A stretch of 64,000 bases of DNA from Amblyornis subalaris (taxonomy: Eukaryota; Chordata; Aves; Passeriformes; Ptilonorhynchidae): contig JACAXG010000202.1 in assembly GCA_018881555.1 (NCBI GenBank), positions 744,001 to 808,000 on the forward strand, written 5' to 3'. The notes below the pieces were generated by a model. It saw only the letters and a list, made by a program, of their open reading frames with translations. It made no database searches and was not told the origin of the DNA. Below are positions 50,801-61,171 of this stretch, piece by piece. The position numbers and the translations under genes were made by a program. How positions within the stretch are numbered: position 1 is the first letter of the stretch; each line of letters starts with the position of its first letter.

Positions 50801-53800
50801 GTACTGACAGACCACCTGCTTAATAGGCTCTTTCTTCCCCTCTACGTGTATTCTTTAGTAAATCAAGACAAGGTAAGCTAATACTGCAAACAGTTAATTC
50901 TCAAAGGTATTACTTGCTTTCAGTGTGCAATGTGCTTTGTGCAGGAGGTATATGCTGTAGTAGAAGGTTAATACTGTTGATATCTGTGTGTTTTATGTGA
51001 AACAGCTTAAATAATGTGGCTGTAGAGGAAATACCCTGAGACAGAATTTAAGAGCACGATAGATTAAATTTTGTTCACCAAAGAAATACTGTTTCGGATG
51101 GCATGGTGGTTAAATGTTAACAAGAAAAACTGCAAATTTGGAATGGGGTTTAAATTTCTGCAACATTGGGAGATGTGTGATTTCCTTTTCTGATAAGGTA
51201 ACTTCTGGCAAAAGCAGGTTATGATACCTTTTCACAGTATACGTGCGAATTTGCCATGATGTAAAAATCCATACTGGGTAGAAAATACAAATCTTTGTGT
51301 TTGATACTTGTTTCTTCTATTTGCAGAGAAGCTGTGTTTGACTGTGATGTAGCCAAATTTATTTTTAAAGCATAGCCTTTACATTTGGTGGAAAACTTTT
51401 CTTTACTGAAATAGAAACTATTTTTTAAAGCCTGCCCAGGTTCCTGCATTCAGTTGTCTGTTGTGGGTAATATATTATGTTTTCTGAATAGCCAAATTTC
51501 AGAGCAGTCTTTAATGAATGTAAACTGAGAAGAATTTTTTGAAGGAATGAGAACCAATGTACTTCTCAGATGCTCACGTGCTTAAGTTACTGAAGTGACC
51601 ATGAAAGACAGTAATTAATAGCAATTTTTTAAACAAGTAAGAGTNAGGGATATGCTTATTCAGAGAGACTCCATTTCAAGCAGTTTACAAGCAGTGAATG
51701 TTAAAGAGCATGATGCTTTCTCAATATTTTGTAGCAGAATGTGAAGCAACACAAAACTTTTGTTTTAAATAAAATATTAAGCCATGTAAATGCTTTGTAT
51801 AAATAAATCAGCATTTTTCATAACTTTTTTCTGTAGAGTGGAGAGCGTCCAAAAATAAGTCTCCAAGTTTCTCTCTATCTTCTTTCTCAAGTAAGTATTT
51901 TAAGTATTTGTCTTGTTCCAGAACAAGTTTTGCAGTACTGTTGTGATTTATAAATTATTGTATTTTCATAATTTTGGCAAAGCCATAACAGACAATTTGG
52001 CAAAAGAAATTTTTAACCTTTCCGTTTCCATTAAAAAAAAGAGTAAAATGTTTTGTCTTTTTATGGGCAGATAAAATATCTTCTTAGTTGAGTTAATGTC
52101 ATTCTTCTGNGGATCCCATTGCACAGGGTCAATTTAGAGCATTCTGTGGTCATAAACTGTGTCCACCACGTGACAAATGGTGTGTAACAGTCATGCAACA
52201 TGCTGAGACAGAACTTGGTAAAATGGCAGATGAAATTTAGCTAGATGCTGTATTGCATTTTGAATCTGCCTAAGCTATGGAAGATTTCAGGTTTGAATTT
52301 TCCTCTTTGAAAACCCAAGCCCCAAAAACCACCACTACAAAAATCTCACGTTCTCACAATTTGAATTTCATTAAGCCTGTATCTTAAATATGTAGTTAAG
52401 TAGTTGTTATTCTAACCAATCCCACCCCCTTTTCTTTCTGGAACTTATTTTCAAAGTAAGAGTTTTACAGTAGAGTTTTTGTATTGTAGAGAAAATTCGT
52501 CTTTCCTCGCTGTAGTCTTCAGTGCATTGCTATGAGACCAGTTTTCTTAAATTACATTGTCTGAAAATAGTTTTGACTTCTATTCATAGAATTTATACTT
52601 CTTTTTCTTTGAACTTAGAATTTTTCAATAGTCATTTTATTATGGTCTGGCCCATAATTTCATCATTTTTTCAGAGCTTTGCTGGAAGTGTGGGTTTGGG
52701 TTTTTTCCCCTGGGATAATATAATTTGATGCTCCTTAATTTAAAATTAAAAAATTGGGGTGATGTGAGAGTTATTTAGAACAGATAAAACGGTGGGAGCA
52801 GCAGCTTCTTGTAACCAAAGAGATCTGCATTGTAGAGTTGTGTAAGCTGACATCTTTTAACGTCTTTGCTTTCAGTGGAAGTATCGATGAGGTATCACTT
52901 CAGGATTTTTATCTATGTTCTTCATTCCCTTTAAAAAAGAAAATGGAAGTAGTCATAAAGAACTGAGAACAAAGTTTGTGTGTCAGAATGGGATGTGATA
53001 TAGAAAATCAAGCTACTGTTTCTGTAGCTGGCAGAAATGCGTCTTTTTCCACCTCTTTTAACCCAGAGTCTGTGTGTGGTGGGGTGGGACCTGACAAACC
53101 ATGCAGACTATTTCTGTTATTGACACCAGGCATATGCTTTAGGCACTACTCAATATTAGAGACAAGTGCTTGAGAGACTCTTGCTAGCACCTGAAAATGC
53201 ACTGCTGGGCTTTTTCACCCACTGTTCACAGAGTGAACGTGTACTGTACTTGCACCAAAACAGGCCTGTGGACAGTCAAGCAACACTTTCTGAACTGGCA
53301 GAAGCTCGAGGGATTTGGAGGTTGTTCAAAGTACTTTTGAAGTGTGTTGCAACTTTGAAAGTTTTATATAGATCACACTGCATGCTAATAATCACTTCCC
53401 TTTTGAAGGTCTGGAATGGTTCTGACTTTAATCAGAAAGCCTGTGGAGAACATTTAGCTAAATATTGCCAAAACAATGATTAGATTTAATGACTTAGAAG
53501 TTACTTGGGAATTTTGCAGCTAGAACCACTGATAAGAGATCCAGCCTTGATATTCCTGTAAAGAGAATGGGATATAAGCTGACAGAAGGCTATTGCAGAT
53601 GGACCTGAGCTGGTTCTGTCAAGTAGCCAGTTGTTTGCTGGCCCAGACTTGTAAGCCTTGGCTCAAAATAGAGTAGTGTAAACAGAGAACTCTGGTAAAG
53701 CACCAAAGCACTTGTGGTCAAGTGCTTTACTGCCACAGGCAGTATGGCGCTTACTCCTGTGTTGTGTATTGACTGTGTAGCTGACATTGATTTGCTGCAA

Positions 53801-56800
53801 TTTCAGAGCCAGAAAAGCTGCTTCTAATCCAGTTGAGCCTATTGCATGGCCTTTACTCATGAGTCACTGCACAGTGATTGTGTGCACAGCACTTGCTGGA
53901 GTCCGGCCAGTCATTGGCCCACAGGAAGATCTGGATGCTGTGCACAGTAATCAGTTTGTTGTTTCTAAAAAAAATAAATTTCTGGAACGGTTTTGAGTTC
54001 CTTGCTAGAATGTCATGCAACTTTCCTTTCAAAGGTGTTGAAGAGAGAATTTACATTTCTCAGAAGGAGGGAAGAATATGAAGAATTATTAAAACTAGGT
54101 AGCCTCAAAGGTAGAGAAAGGTCAGATACCTGTCTGTCCCGTGTTTTAAAGTAGATTTAATGAACTATCAGTGTTATCAGTTGTACTTGTATATAAACTT
54201 ATCTATAAGATAACAGTTAACAAGGTCAAAAGTATATGCAGCAAGTGAAATTGTGAAACTGTATGTATTCTGTAAATATGTCTGATATTTCTTTCCACTC
54301 TTTTAATAGGTTTTTCTGATCATACATTATGCTCCCCTGGTGAACTCCTTGGCGGAGGTTATACTCAACGGTGACCTCTCAGTGTTTTCTTCTAAGGTTG
54401 AGCAAGATATACAGAAAAACTCAGTAAGTGGCCAATTGTCTTTATTTTTTTAAAGGCAGAGGAAATATTTTAAAAATAAAATCAGGTGTCTGGAAACTAG
54501 TAAGCCAAGGTGTTTGTTTAGGAGAGGAGAGCAGCAGTAGACTTCAGCTTTTGATGTTGGACCATCATTTTGATGGGACTCTTCTGTAATCTAATCTTGT
54601 ATTCAGTTTGTTATCTGCCCTTAGGTAGTGAAATAAAAATGAATCACCACATCTTTCCTGTGAAATTACTTACTTTTGCAACTTGTGGTAGAAATGAGAG
54701 ACTTAGAAAAAATACCTGACTTAAGATTGTCATCTGAATATTCCCAGTGTTGTAGCAGTAAAACTGATCATCTCTGAAAGTTGTGCATTGGTGAGCATGT
54801 GAGAGTAGAGAGCAGCCACAGACAGGTGGGAGTGCGTCACTTTGTCATTGCCATTTTGCCTTCACGTTTAATCCTGGGTAGATGTTGCTAGTTGATGATG
54901 TTGATACTGGTTTTTTAGGTGTCATGTTTATAATATTTTCCCTTTTGTTGTGGGTTTCACAGTTTGTGAAATGCTTACCTGTTACTTTTTAAAGGCCTAT
55001 TTTGGGATGGTAACAAGTAGGGGGTATGACCTTACTGTAAGAGGCCTCTGACTGTAGTTCTGTCTAAAAATTGAACGTGTCCCCTAATGACCAACTGCAG
55101 TTGCTGACTGAATGTTTAACTTATAACAAGCAGTAGACTGGTTCTCATGCACCTTCTTTCCCAGCAGTGGCTATAGCTCTGGGAGTTTCAACAGGGAGAT
55201 ACACATTTCAGCTCCTCCAAGATACATGTCAGCTTTTCCAAATTTCTTCCCACTGGACATTGGAAGCTGTGTGGGCTGATCTTAGCCAGTAGCTTTTGGG
55301 TTCTGGTATTTTGTTCTGTTGACCTTCATACTTAGAATCTAATCTTTTTTAGGAAAAAATACAGTAGAATGGTAGAGTTGGCTATATGCTTTAAGATAAA
55401 GCAATCGCTTCTCTTAGGAAATATCTGACCTTCTGCTAGCTGCCTACTGAATGTTGTGTGTCACTTGTGCAGAAGCAGCTTTGTTACTAGGAAATTTGTG
55501 GCGAGAGGGTGGAGCACCAATTGTTACAGAAGTGAGATTTTCTTTTTCTGTCATGGTTAATGTACAGAGTTGCAAAATACCTATAGCATGTGTTTGTGTG
55601 CTTGCACTAATGTTAGGAATGTTAGGAGTTTCCTATAAACTCCTGTTCATCTCTTCTTTTATGTTTGTAATACTATTTGGGTTGCTGCTTCTTACTGGCC
55701 TTAAAGATGTGTCCTCACAGCAAGTAAACTGAAAGTTCTGTTGTACCTGAACAGGTAGTAAATAGGAGGAGTATGGGCCTTCTGCAATAGACCCTTAGAG
55801 AAACTGGCTAGAGGTGGAGCTGTGTTATGGGGAGTGCAGCGCAGTGGGCACAGGGAAAAACTTCCTTGGGAGAAACGGTAATTTTTAGTAACTTCAACCA
55901 TATTCATCAATGAAACCATGAAGGGGAAAGCCTGTACTGGCAGAAGCCCACTGGTGGATGTTGGTTATATGCAGAAGGTGTGGGGCGTGATCTTCAGCAG
56001 AAGAGCTCTGTGCCCAGCATCCAGGGAGGGGAGCTATCACGGGACGTGCTCTCCAATGAGGTGTGTGGACAACTGCTGCGGGTATTGCTTGGTCTTTTGT
56101 ACTGATACACNGCTCAAAGCAGTGAGGCCCAAGTCAGCTGTACATGTGAAGACATAGTCAAATAAAGTGAGGCAGTTTGTTGTTGCTCTGTGATGGGACT
56201 TCATAGAGCAGAAAGTTGTTTTTTGAGTGTTGTTAGCCATTCCAGGGGCAGCTCTTTGGACTGTGAGGTGTATCAGGATCATTGCAGGATTATTACTGTG
56301 GTATTTTCTGCTGCGAAGAAATTGCAAGCTTCTGTTGAATACTGGAAACTTTCAGAAGTCAGTTTAGAATTACTTGTTGGAGAAAAGTAATGAGTGAGTT
56401 TTTTAATTTACTTTTTATCTGAATTGTGTTTTTTTTTATGTCAGACCCAAATTTATCTTTTACTACTTCCTTTCTGTTCTAATTTCCCATGATAACCATT
56501 CTGATACTCTCCTAAGCTTGTTGTTTTGGGGACGTCTCTGTGTGTTATGGTGAACCACAGTTATCTCTAAACCCTTGCTTTGTACCTAACACTGCTCATC
56601 TATTGTAACTGAGATGTCTTGATATGTTTAAGTGTAGCTGTCAGTTTCTAACTAACACTGGTTTAGAAACCCAGAAGTAAGTAGAACCTCATATCTATAT
56701 TCATCTTCCTAGTAAGGTGAATTAAAGTGGAATGAGGTGTAGAGGAAGGACTGAGATTACTAGAAGCAGAGTCACATGTCTTCTTGCTGGGACACTGCGT

Positions 56801-59800
56801 AGAGAACACTTAAAAATAAAAGCTGAGAAGGGTCACAGTTGCTGTGTACAAATGCAAAATAACATGAGTTATTTAGGGCAAAGAACAGTGGTAGTTGTCA
56901 CGACAGGAACAAGTGATACTTTTTACTGGAAATCAATTTATGGAAAAGATGAACAGCAGCTGTAACTGCTGATATGTTATGAATTGGCAATAACTTATCC
57001 TTGGCGATCTGCTGGACATCATAGGGCAGTAGTGATTGCCTAAGCTCCACTGAATGAGTTCTTCACCTCATAGTAGAGCAAATTACGATACATCTTTTTT
57101 TTCATATTTTTTCCCTGTGTTTTTAGGCATCCTCAGAAGAAATACAAACTGTCATCTCACGATGAGAGTTGAATATATCTAGCCAGCAGAATGTATTTAA
57201 ACTTGTCAGATATCACATTAAGATTTACCTTACTTCCTGTGAGATCTGTTTTCCTGCATAATTCAGATGTGGGCCAGTTCTACCTAGTGCATGTTTCTTT
57301 AACCTACTTTCTCCTTCCCGTAAAAGGTGTTACTGGTACTGCCTTATTTTACCAGCACACATTGCACAAGATAAACCATTACCGAAAATATACTTGAAAG
57401 ACATTTTAAATGTATAAAATAGCAGTACCTCAAGCTGTATAATCAACTATATACTATTTAAATTAATTTTAGGTATGTTTTTAGGATATTTTAAATATCT
57501 AGCCTTGTATTTAGCAGAACAGAATGTATGCGTAGGTTATTTCTGCAGCATTCTTTCTGAGATGGACCAGACCATGGCTCAGAGTTTGAGCGCATCACAG
57601 TCTACTGGTCTTTTGTATTGCTTTGCTCATGTGTCTGACAGCATGTTAGAAATGCAAGGATGTTAAGTNCATGCTTTCTCCATAAAGAAAAGAGCTACAA
57701 GATTCTAGGAAGCAATGCAGAAGTAAGAAGTGAATGCAGAAAGGGGAAAATGCATTATGCAACTTGAACAAGACTTTTCTGTTATTTCCCTAAATAATAG
57801 GACTTAAGGTGTTCTTCCCTTTTCTTAAGACTTTTCTGACCAGAAGCCATCAATAAAGGTAACCTGGTCATTTTATAACCTTCCTGTGTTGTAGTTGGAT
57901 CACACTAAAAATTTATCAGAGAGGTTACTGGGGGACATAAGTGTATTAAATATCATATTACAGGGGTTTTTGATATTGTAAAAAATTCTTCCCCCATGTG
58001 GTTTGTTTCAGTGCCAAGTGTATTGCCACTTATGCAATATTTCTATAAAACCTTTGCAAAATGTCAGAAGATTCAGAGAATCATTTCAGCCTTTTAACTT
58101 AGACAACTTCTTCCCTGATCTTTTCCTAATCTCTTGGTTTTTATGTATAGATGTTCCTGACTAGGTGAAGGGAAAGATTTTTCCAAACTATTTCCCTGCA
58201 GTCTCTTCGATGCACTCGTCTTTCATGCTTGCTGTACTGAGTCACCTAAGGCAAAGAATGTAATCAGTTTGGTATTTACTCTAGTCTTTCTTGTTTTCTC
58301 TTGCGTGCCCTTGAATTTTTAACCCTTTAGCCAGTGTCAGCTAAATGTGATTGAAGTACTGAGCTTTGGAAGGTAGTGGGGCTTCTGTAGCGGTCTTGTT
58401 TAGCATAAACCTGTGCTGGCAGGAAGCCCCAAACCATGTGTTTCACTTCTCAGTACCAGAGAGGTTTGGCTGATCACTGGTTTTATTGTACTCTGGTAAT
58501 CAGGTGGCAGGCCTAGCCAGTGAGAGGGGAGCTCAGAGTAACACAGCTCAGAAACCAGCTGCAACATTGTAGAAAACCAAGGTTTGTTAGTCTTTTCAGT
58601 TGCAGGTCTTGTTGTAGTGTCTTGGTCTCTTTCTAGAAGAACACATTATTGTGTGTTGTTAGGATTACACTCTTGGAAATACTTAATTTCTTCTGGGAGA
58701 AATTTGTCATCTAAATTTATTTTCTTGCTCTATAAATTAGTAATCAAGGCAATCAGGTGTTGGTTGAATACTCTGTTGTCTTGTCCAGTGATAACTTTGG
58801 GTAAAACACCAGTAAACTAGGTCTAACAAATGAACTTGGCTCTCCAGACTTGGTAAGTCAGTGTCTGGAGGCCTAAAAAGGGTTAATGACAGTGTAAATT
58901 GTTCCTGGTCGATACAAGAATTAGATTGATGTTGAGGGAAGCATAAGACTCCGAAAAAAAAAAAATAAACCCCAAAACTTCATGGCATAGAGCATTGGAT
59001 TTTGTCCTTGCTACTGCCAGGGAGCTTTAAAAAGGGTGTTTTGTATTAATACACTGCTGTCAACACATGTAGGATTTTTCTGCCTTTATCCTTTTTACAA
59101 GAGGTGTCCTAATTTTATATGTACTGTCTGTCTCATCCCTCCAAAGAAGGGGAAAACAATTTAAAACTTATATTGATGAAATAGGTAGTTCTGTATCTTG
59201 TCTCGAGAAGGCATACTTTTTAATGATAGATCTTTGGACTGTGTTACTTTGGAGANAGGTGTGCTACTGATGATTTGATACAACCTTTTTGTATTTTAAA
59301 ATGGATTTGAGATTTGTGAGTAGTATGTTAATTTACNTTTTATATGAACTGAAGTTTCTTTATCAATTAGAATTAAAAATGCCTTGCTGTAACTGTTAAC
59401 TCTTCAAATTTACAGGCAAAGTCGAGTATCAGATGTTTCATAAAACCAACAGAAACACTTGAGAGGTCTCTTGAAATTAACAAACAGAAAGGGAAGAAAA
59501 GGATGCAGAAAAGACCCAACTATAAAAATGTTGGTGAAGAAGATGAAGAAGAGAGAGGATCTGAAGATAACCAAGATGACCTTGATAAAACTAAAGGTAC
59601 AGAAGCAAGTTCAAAGGTCATAAGAACAAGCAGTGAGAATGAAGGTGAGTATTCCAGCAAAAAAAAAGATGCTTACAATTCGGGAACTTTTATTTACTGC
59701 GTGGACCTAGTTGTGATTTGCTATGTGACTTGTTCTCTTGTTGCACTAGGTAAGCATGGGACTATTACAATAGTTTAAGTCTTTGGCTGAATTTTTTTCT

Positions 59801-61171
59801 CATCTGAAATCGTGCTGTCAGAACGTGTGTTTCTAAGCTGATTAAAAGCTATGAAATTGTTTTCATATCTGCCTGTAGACCTTGGCCCTTATCACAGTGC
59901 ATGCCTTGCACCTCAGGCTATGTGGTTATGGGCACTTGATTAGTAAACTTGACAGCTTTGTAGCTTGTCCTTCTGTGGTAAGGCAAAGCTGTAGCCACTT
60001 CACCTTTGCAAGATGGTCAGCAGTATTTTATGCAAGTTTCCATGATAAAATTTAACAGGTCTGCTAAAAGTGACACTACATGATAGAAGATGATATTAAA
60101 TAGTTTAAAACTGAAAACATCTTTAACTCTTAGATTTTTTTTTTAATTGTACATTTTCATGTTTTTTGACGTAGTGCAAACCTAAGAAGAATTGCTTTCA
60201 GAGGATAAGTGGTCTTGCAGCATGTTTTAACTATTTGTTTTACTAATTAGCAACTTTTAGAAGGATGTATATCAGTCCTAGTACTTACATTAAACATAGA
60301 GGAAAATGTGGCAGGATTGCATGCAAGCAATTGAAAACAGGAGTGTTATGCTTTGACAGTCCTGTTCAAACATGGTTGAATTTAGATTCAGGTAAAGAGT
60401 CTGAGAAGGCTTTCCTTAAATGGTGTCAAATAACTGATGGTGTATTGTCTACCATGATTTGAGGAAAATCTGAAATCGTCTNCTGTTTAAACTGGTGCAT
60501 TTAGTTGTCATCTTTGTCCAAATTCCTAAGCAAATGCAAGATTTGNTCCTAACAGTTCTACTGAGAGTCAGTAGGTGTAGAGCACTGGGGACCAGGTGTC
60601 CTGTTTGCTGTAGTTATAGNGGCCTGTTTGCACCCTCAGTGAAACTTGATGTCCACCCATGCCCCAATCTCACCAGCTTTTTCACAAATCTTTTTTTCAG
60701 AAGAAGGTTCTACTGTTTCTCTTCCTGTGGTTTGCGTGGGAAGGGAACTTACTGTTGCTTGTTTATTTGCCAAAATTATATNTATATTTTCTTTACTTAT
60801 TTTATGTGTACGTATACATTTCTTGTAACATTACATTCCTTAAAGAAATATCTGTCAAGGTCTTTACTGGGAAGAAAATTTGCCTATATCTGTTCATTCA
60901 TTAACGTTTCTGAGGTAATGGTTATACCTCTTACATATAGNTGCATGAGTCACTTTTAATGCCAAACACAAAATACAAAAGAGCTTGCGATAACTTTGTT
61001 AAAAATACCAAATCTTGGTGGTATGTTTTGGGTTTTTTTAGAAATAGAGATGGTAATCATGGAGAGATGTAAGCTGTCAGAGCTGTCTATCTCTGCTGTG
61101 ACAGAACAGAATACAACAGATGAAGAAAAGAGTGCAGCTGCTTCTGGGAGTGAGATAACAAACTGGAACAG
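38792..61171 (+). CDS. CLEC16A: CLEC16A, 5' half (12 coding exons, continues past window)
   Basis: CLEC16A is an endosome/lysosome-associated regulator of autophagy and mitophagy that acts with RNF41 (Nrdp1) and USP8; despite its name it is not a convincing C-type lectin. It is the orthologue of fly Ema and worm GOP-1. Exons joined by phase give 80, 129, 134, 149, 106, 6, 124, 175, 54, 114, 229 and 130 nt, or 1430 nt (476 codons plus two bases), against 1053 residues in human. The FPL domain spans roughly residues 50-200. Similarity to human is very high through residue 340; the Lys/Glu-rich linker around 370-470 is less conserved. The next human segment (FLDMVYHALDSPDDDYHALF) was not found before 64000, so the 3' half lies outside. 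No frameshift was seen. Confidence 0.96.
38872..45263 (+). other. CLEC16A: CLEC16A intron 1
   Basis: The 6.4-kb intron separates exons 1 and 2. Its first 270 bp are still CpG island. The rest is AT-rich with scattered Ns, an (AAAAT)-like patch near 42110-42130, and a T-run with Ns at 44424-44446. No RNA gene or nested coding exon was recognised. Confidence 0.75.
45264..45392 (+). CDS. CLEC16A: CLEC16A coding exon 2 (residues 27-69)
   Basis: 129 nt, phase 2 at both ends, acceptor cttctag and donor gtaagt. [20 protein letters not shown] is identical to human across this stretch. Confidence 0.97.
46059..46192 (+). CDS. CLEC16A: CLEC16A coding exon 3 (residues 70-114), FPL domain
   Basis: 134 nt, phase 2 in and phase 1 out, acceptor atttcag and donor gtaagg. 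[20 protein letters not shown] is identical to human and begins the FPL domain. Confidence 0.97.
46926..47074 (+). CDS. CLEC16A: CLEC16A coding exon 4 (residues 115-164), FPL domain
   Basis: 149 nt, phase 1 in and phase 0 out, acceptor tttttcag and donor gtaagt. It encodes [20 protein letters not shown], identical to human in this stretch. Confidence 0.97.
47490..47503 (+). promoter_or_regulatory. CTCF-like motif in CLEC16A intron 4
   Basis: CCAGAAGAGGGCAC agrees with the CTCF core CCASYAGRKGGCRS at 13 of 14 positions (A instead of Y at position 5). It is on the plus strand, opposite in orientation to the motif at 14164-14177. No binding evidence is available. Confidence 0.4.
47734..47839 (+). 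CDS. CLEC16A: CLEC16A coding exon 5 (residues 165-199), FPL domain
   Basis: 106 nt, phase 0 in and phase 1 out, acceptor tgttacag and donor gtatgc. [20 protein letters not shown] is identical to human; the exon ends within the codon for V of NVYKV. Confidence 0.97.
48393..48555 (+). mobile_element. CR1 LINE 3'-end remnant
   Basis: The stretch follows the order of the conserved 3' end of avian CR1 elements: ggaagaaatttttactgtgaggg-like, then gcactggaacaggtt, then ccagagaaatgg, then cagcaacctggttga. It is degraded and lacks the terminal repeat. It sits in CLEC16A intron 5 in the sense direction; diverged CR1 sequence may extend left to about 48300. Confidence 0.7.
49343..49348 (+). CDS. CLEC16A: CLEC16A 6-nt microexon (adds Ser-Leu)
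   Basis: The hexamer TGTCAT is bounded by AG on the left (aatgcag) and a consensus donor gtaagt on the right. Spliced between exon 5 (ending in G) and the next exon (starting TGGAC), it converts GTG-GAC into GTG-TCA-TTG-GAC, that is V-D into V-S-L-D. As I remember it, the human protein reads NVYKVSLDNQ here, exactly the included form. Skipping keeps the frame, so inclusion may be regulated. Confidence 0.85.
49687..49810 (+). CDS. CLEC16A: CLEC16A coding exon after the microexon (residues 202-242)
   Basis: 124 nt, phase 1 in and phase 2 out, acceptor tcttcag and donor gtaagc. It encodes [20 protein letters not shown] and onward, nearly identical to human (P for A, N for D). Confidence 0.97.
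50698..50872 (+). CDS. CLEC16A: CLEC16A coding exon 8 (residues 243-301)
   Basis: 175 nt, phase 2 in and phase 0 out, acceptor ctttcag and donor gtaagc. It encodes [20 protein letters not shown] and continues to SLVNQDK, one residue from human SLENQDK. Confidence 0.97.
51837..51890 (+). CDS. CLEC16A: CLEC16A coding exon 9 (residues 302-319)
   Basis: 54 nt, phase 0 at both ends, acceptor ctgtag and donor gtaagt. It encodes [18 protein letters not shown], matching human [18 protein letters not shown]. As a symmetric in-frame exon it could be skipped without frame loss. Confidence 0.95.
54310..54423 (+). CDS. CLEC16A: CLEC16A coding exon 10 (residues 320-357)
   Basis: 114 nt, phase 0 at both ends, acceptor ttaatag and donor gtaagt. 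The first part ([20 protein letters not shown]) is almost identical to human. After GDLS the sequence is [14 protein letters not shown] where human has EMYAKTEQDIQRSS. Confidence 0.95.
59416..59644 (+). CDS. CLEC16A: CLEC16A coding exon 11 (residues 358-433)
   Basis: 229 nt, phase 0 in and phase 1 out, acceptor tttacag and donor gtgagt. [17 protein letters not shown] and [12 protein letters not shown] match human; the Glu/Asp/Lys-rich second half is a flexible linker with lower identity. Confidence 0.95.
61042..61171 (+). CDS. CLEC16A: CLEC16A coding exon 12 (residues 434-476)
   Basis: 130 nt, phase 1 in and phase 2 out, acceptor tttttag and donor gtataa (a weaker donor). It encodes [15 protein letters not shown], then [14 protein letters not shown], matching human [15 protein letters not shown] and [14 protein letters not shown]. 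It is the last CLEC16A exon in the window. Confidence 0.93.

Noticed and set aside
60495..60959. 154-codon open frame in CLEC16A intron 11
   Set aside because: Contains several ambiguous bases, is T-rich and matches no CLEC16A segment.
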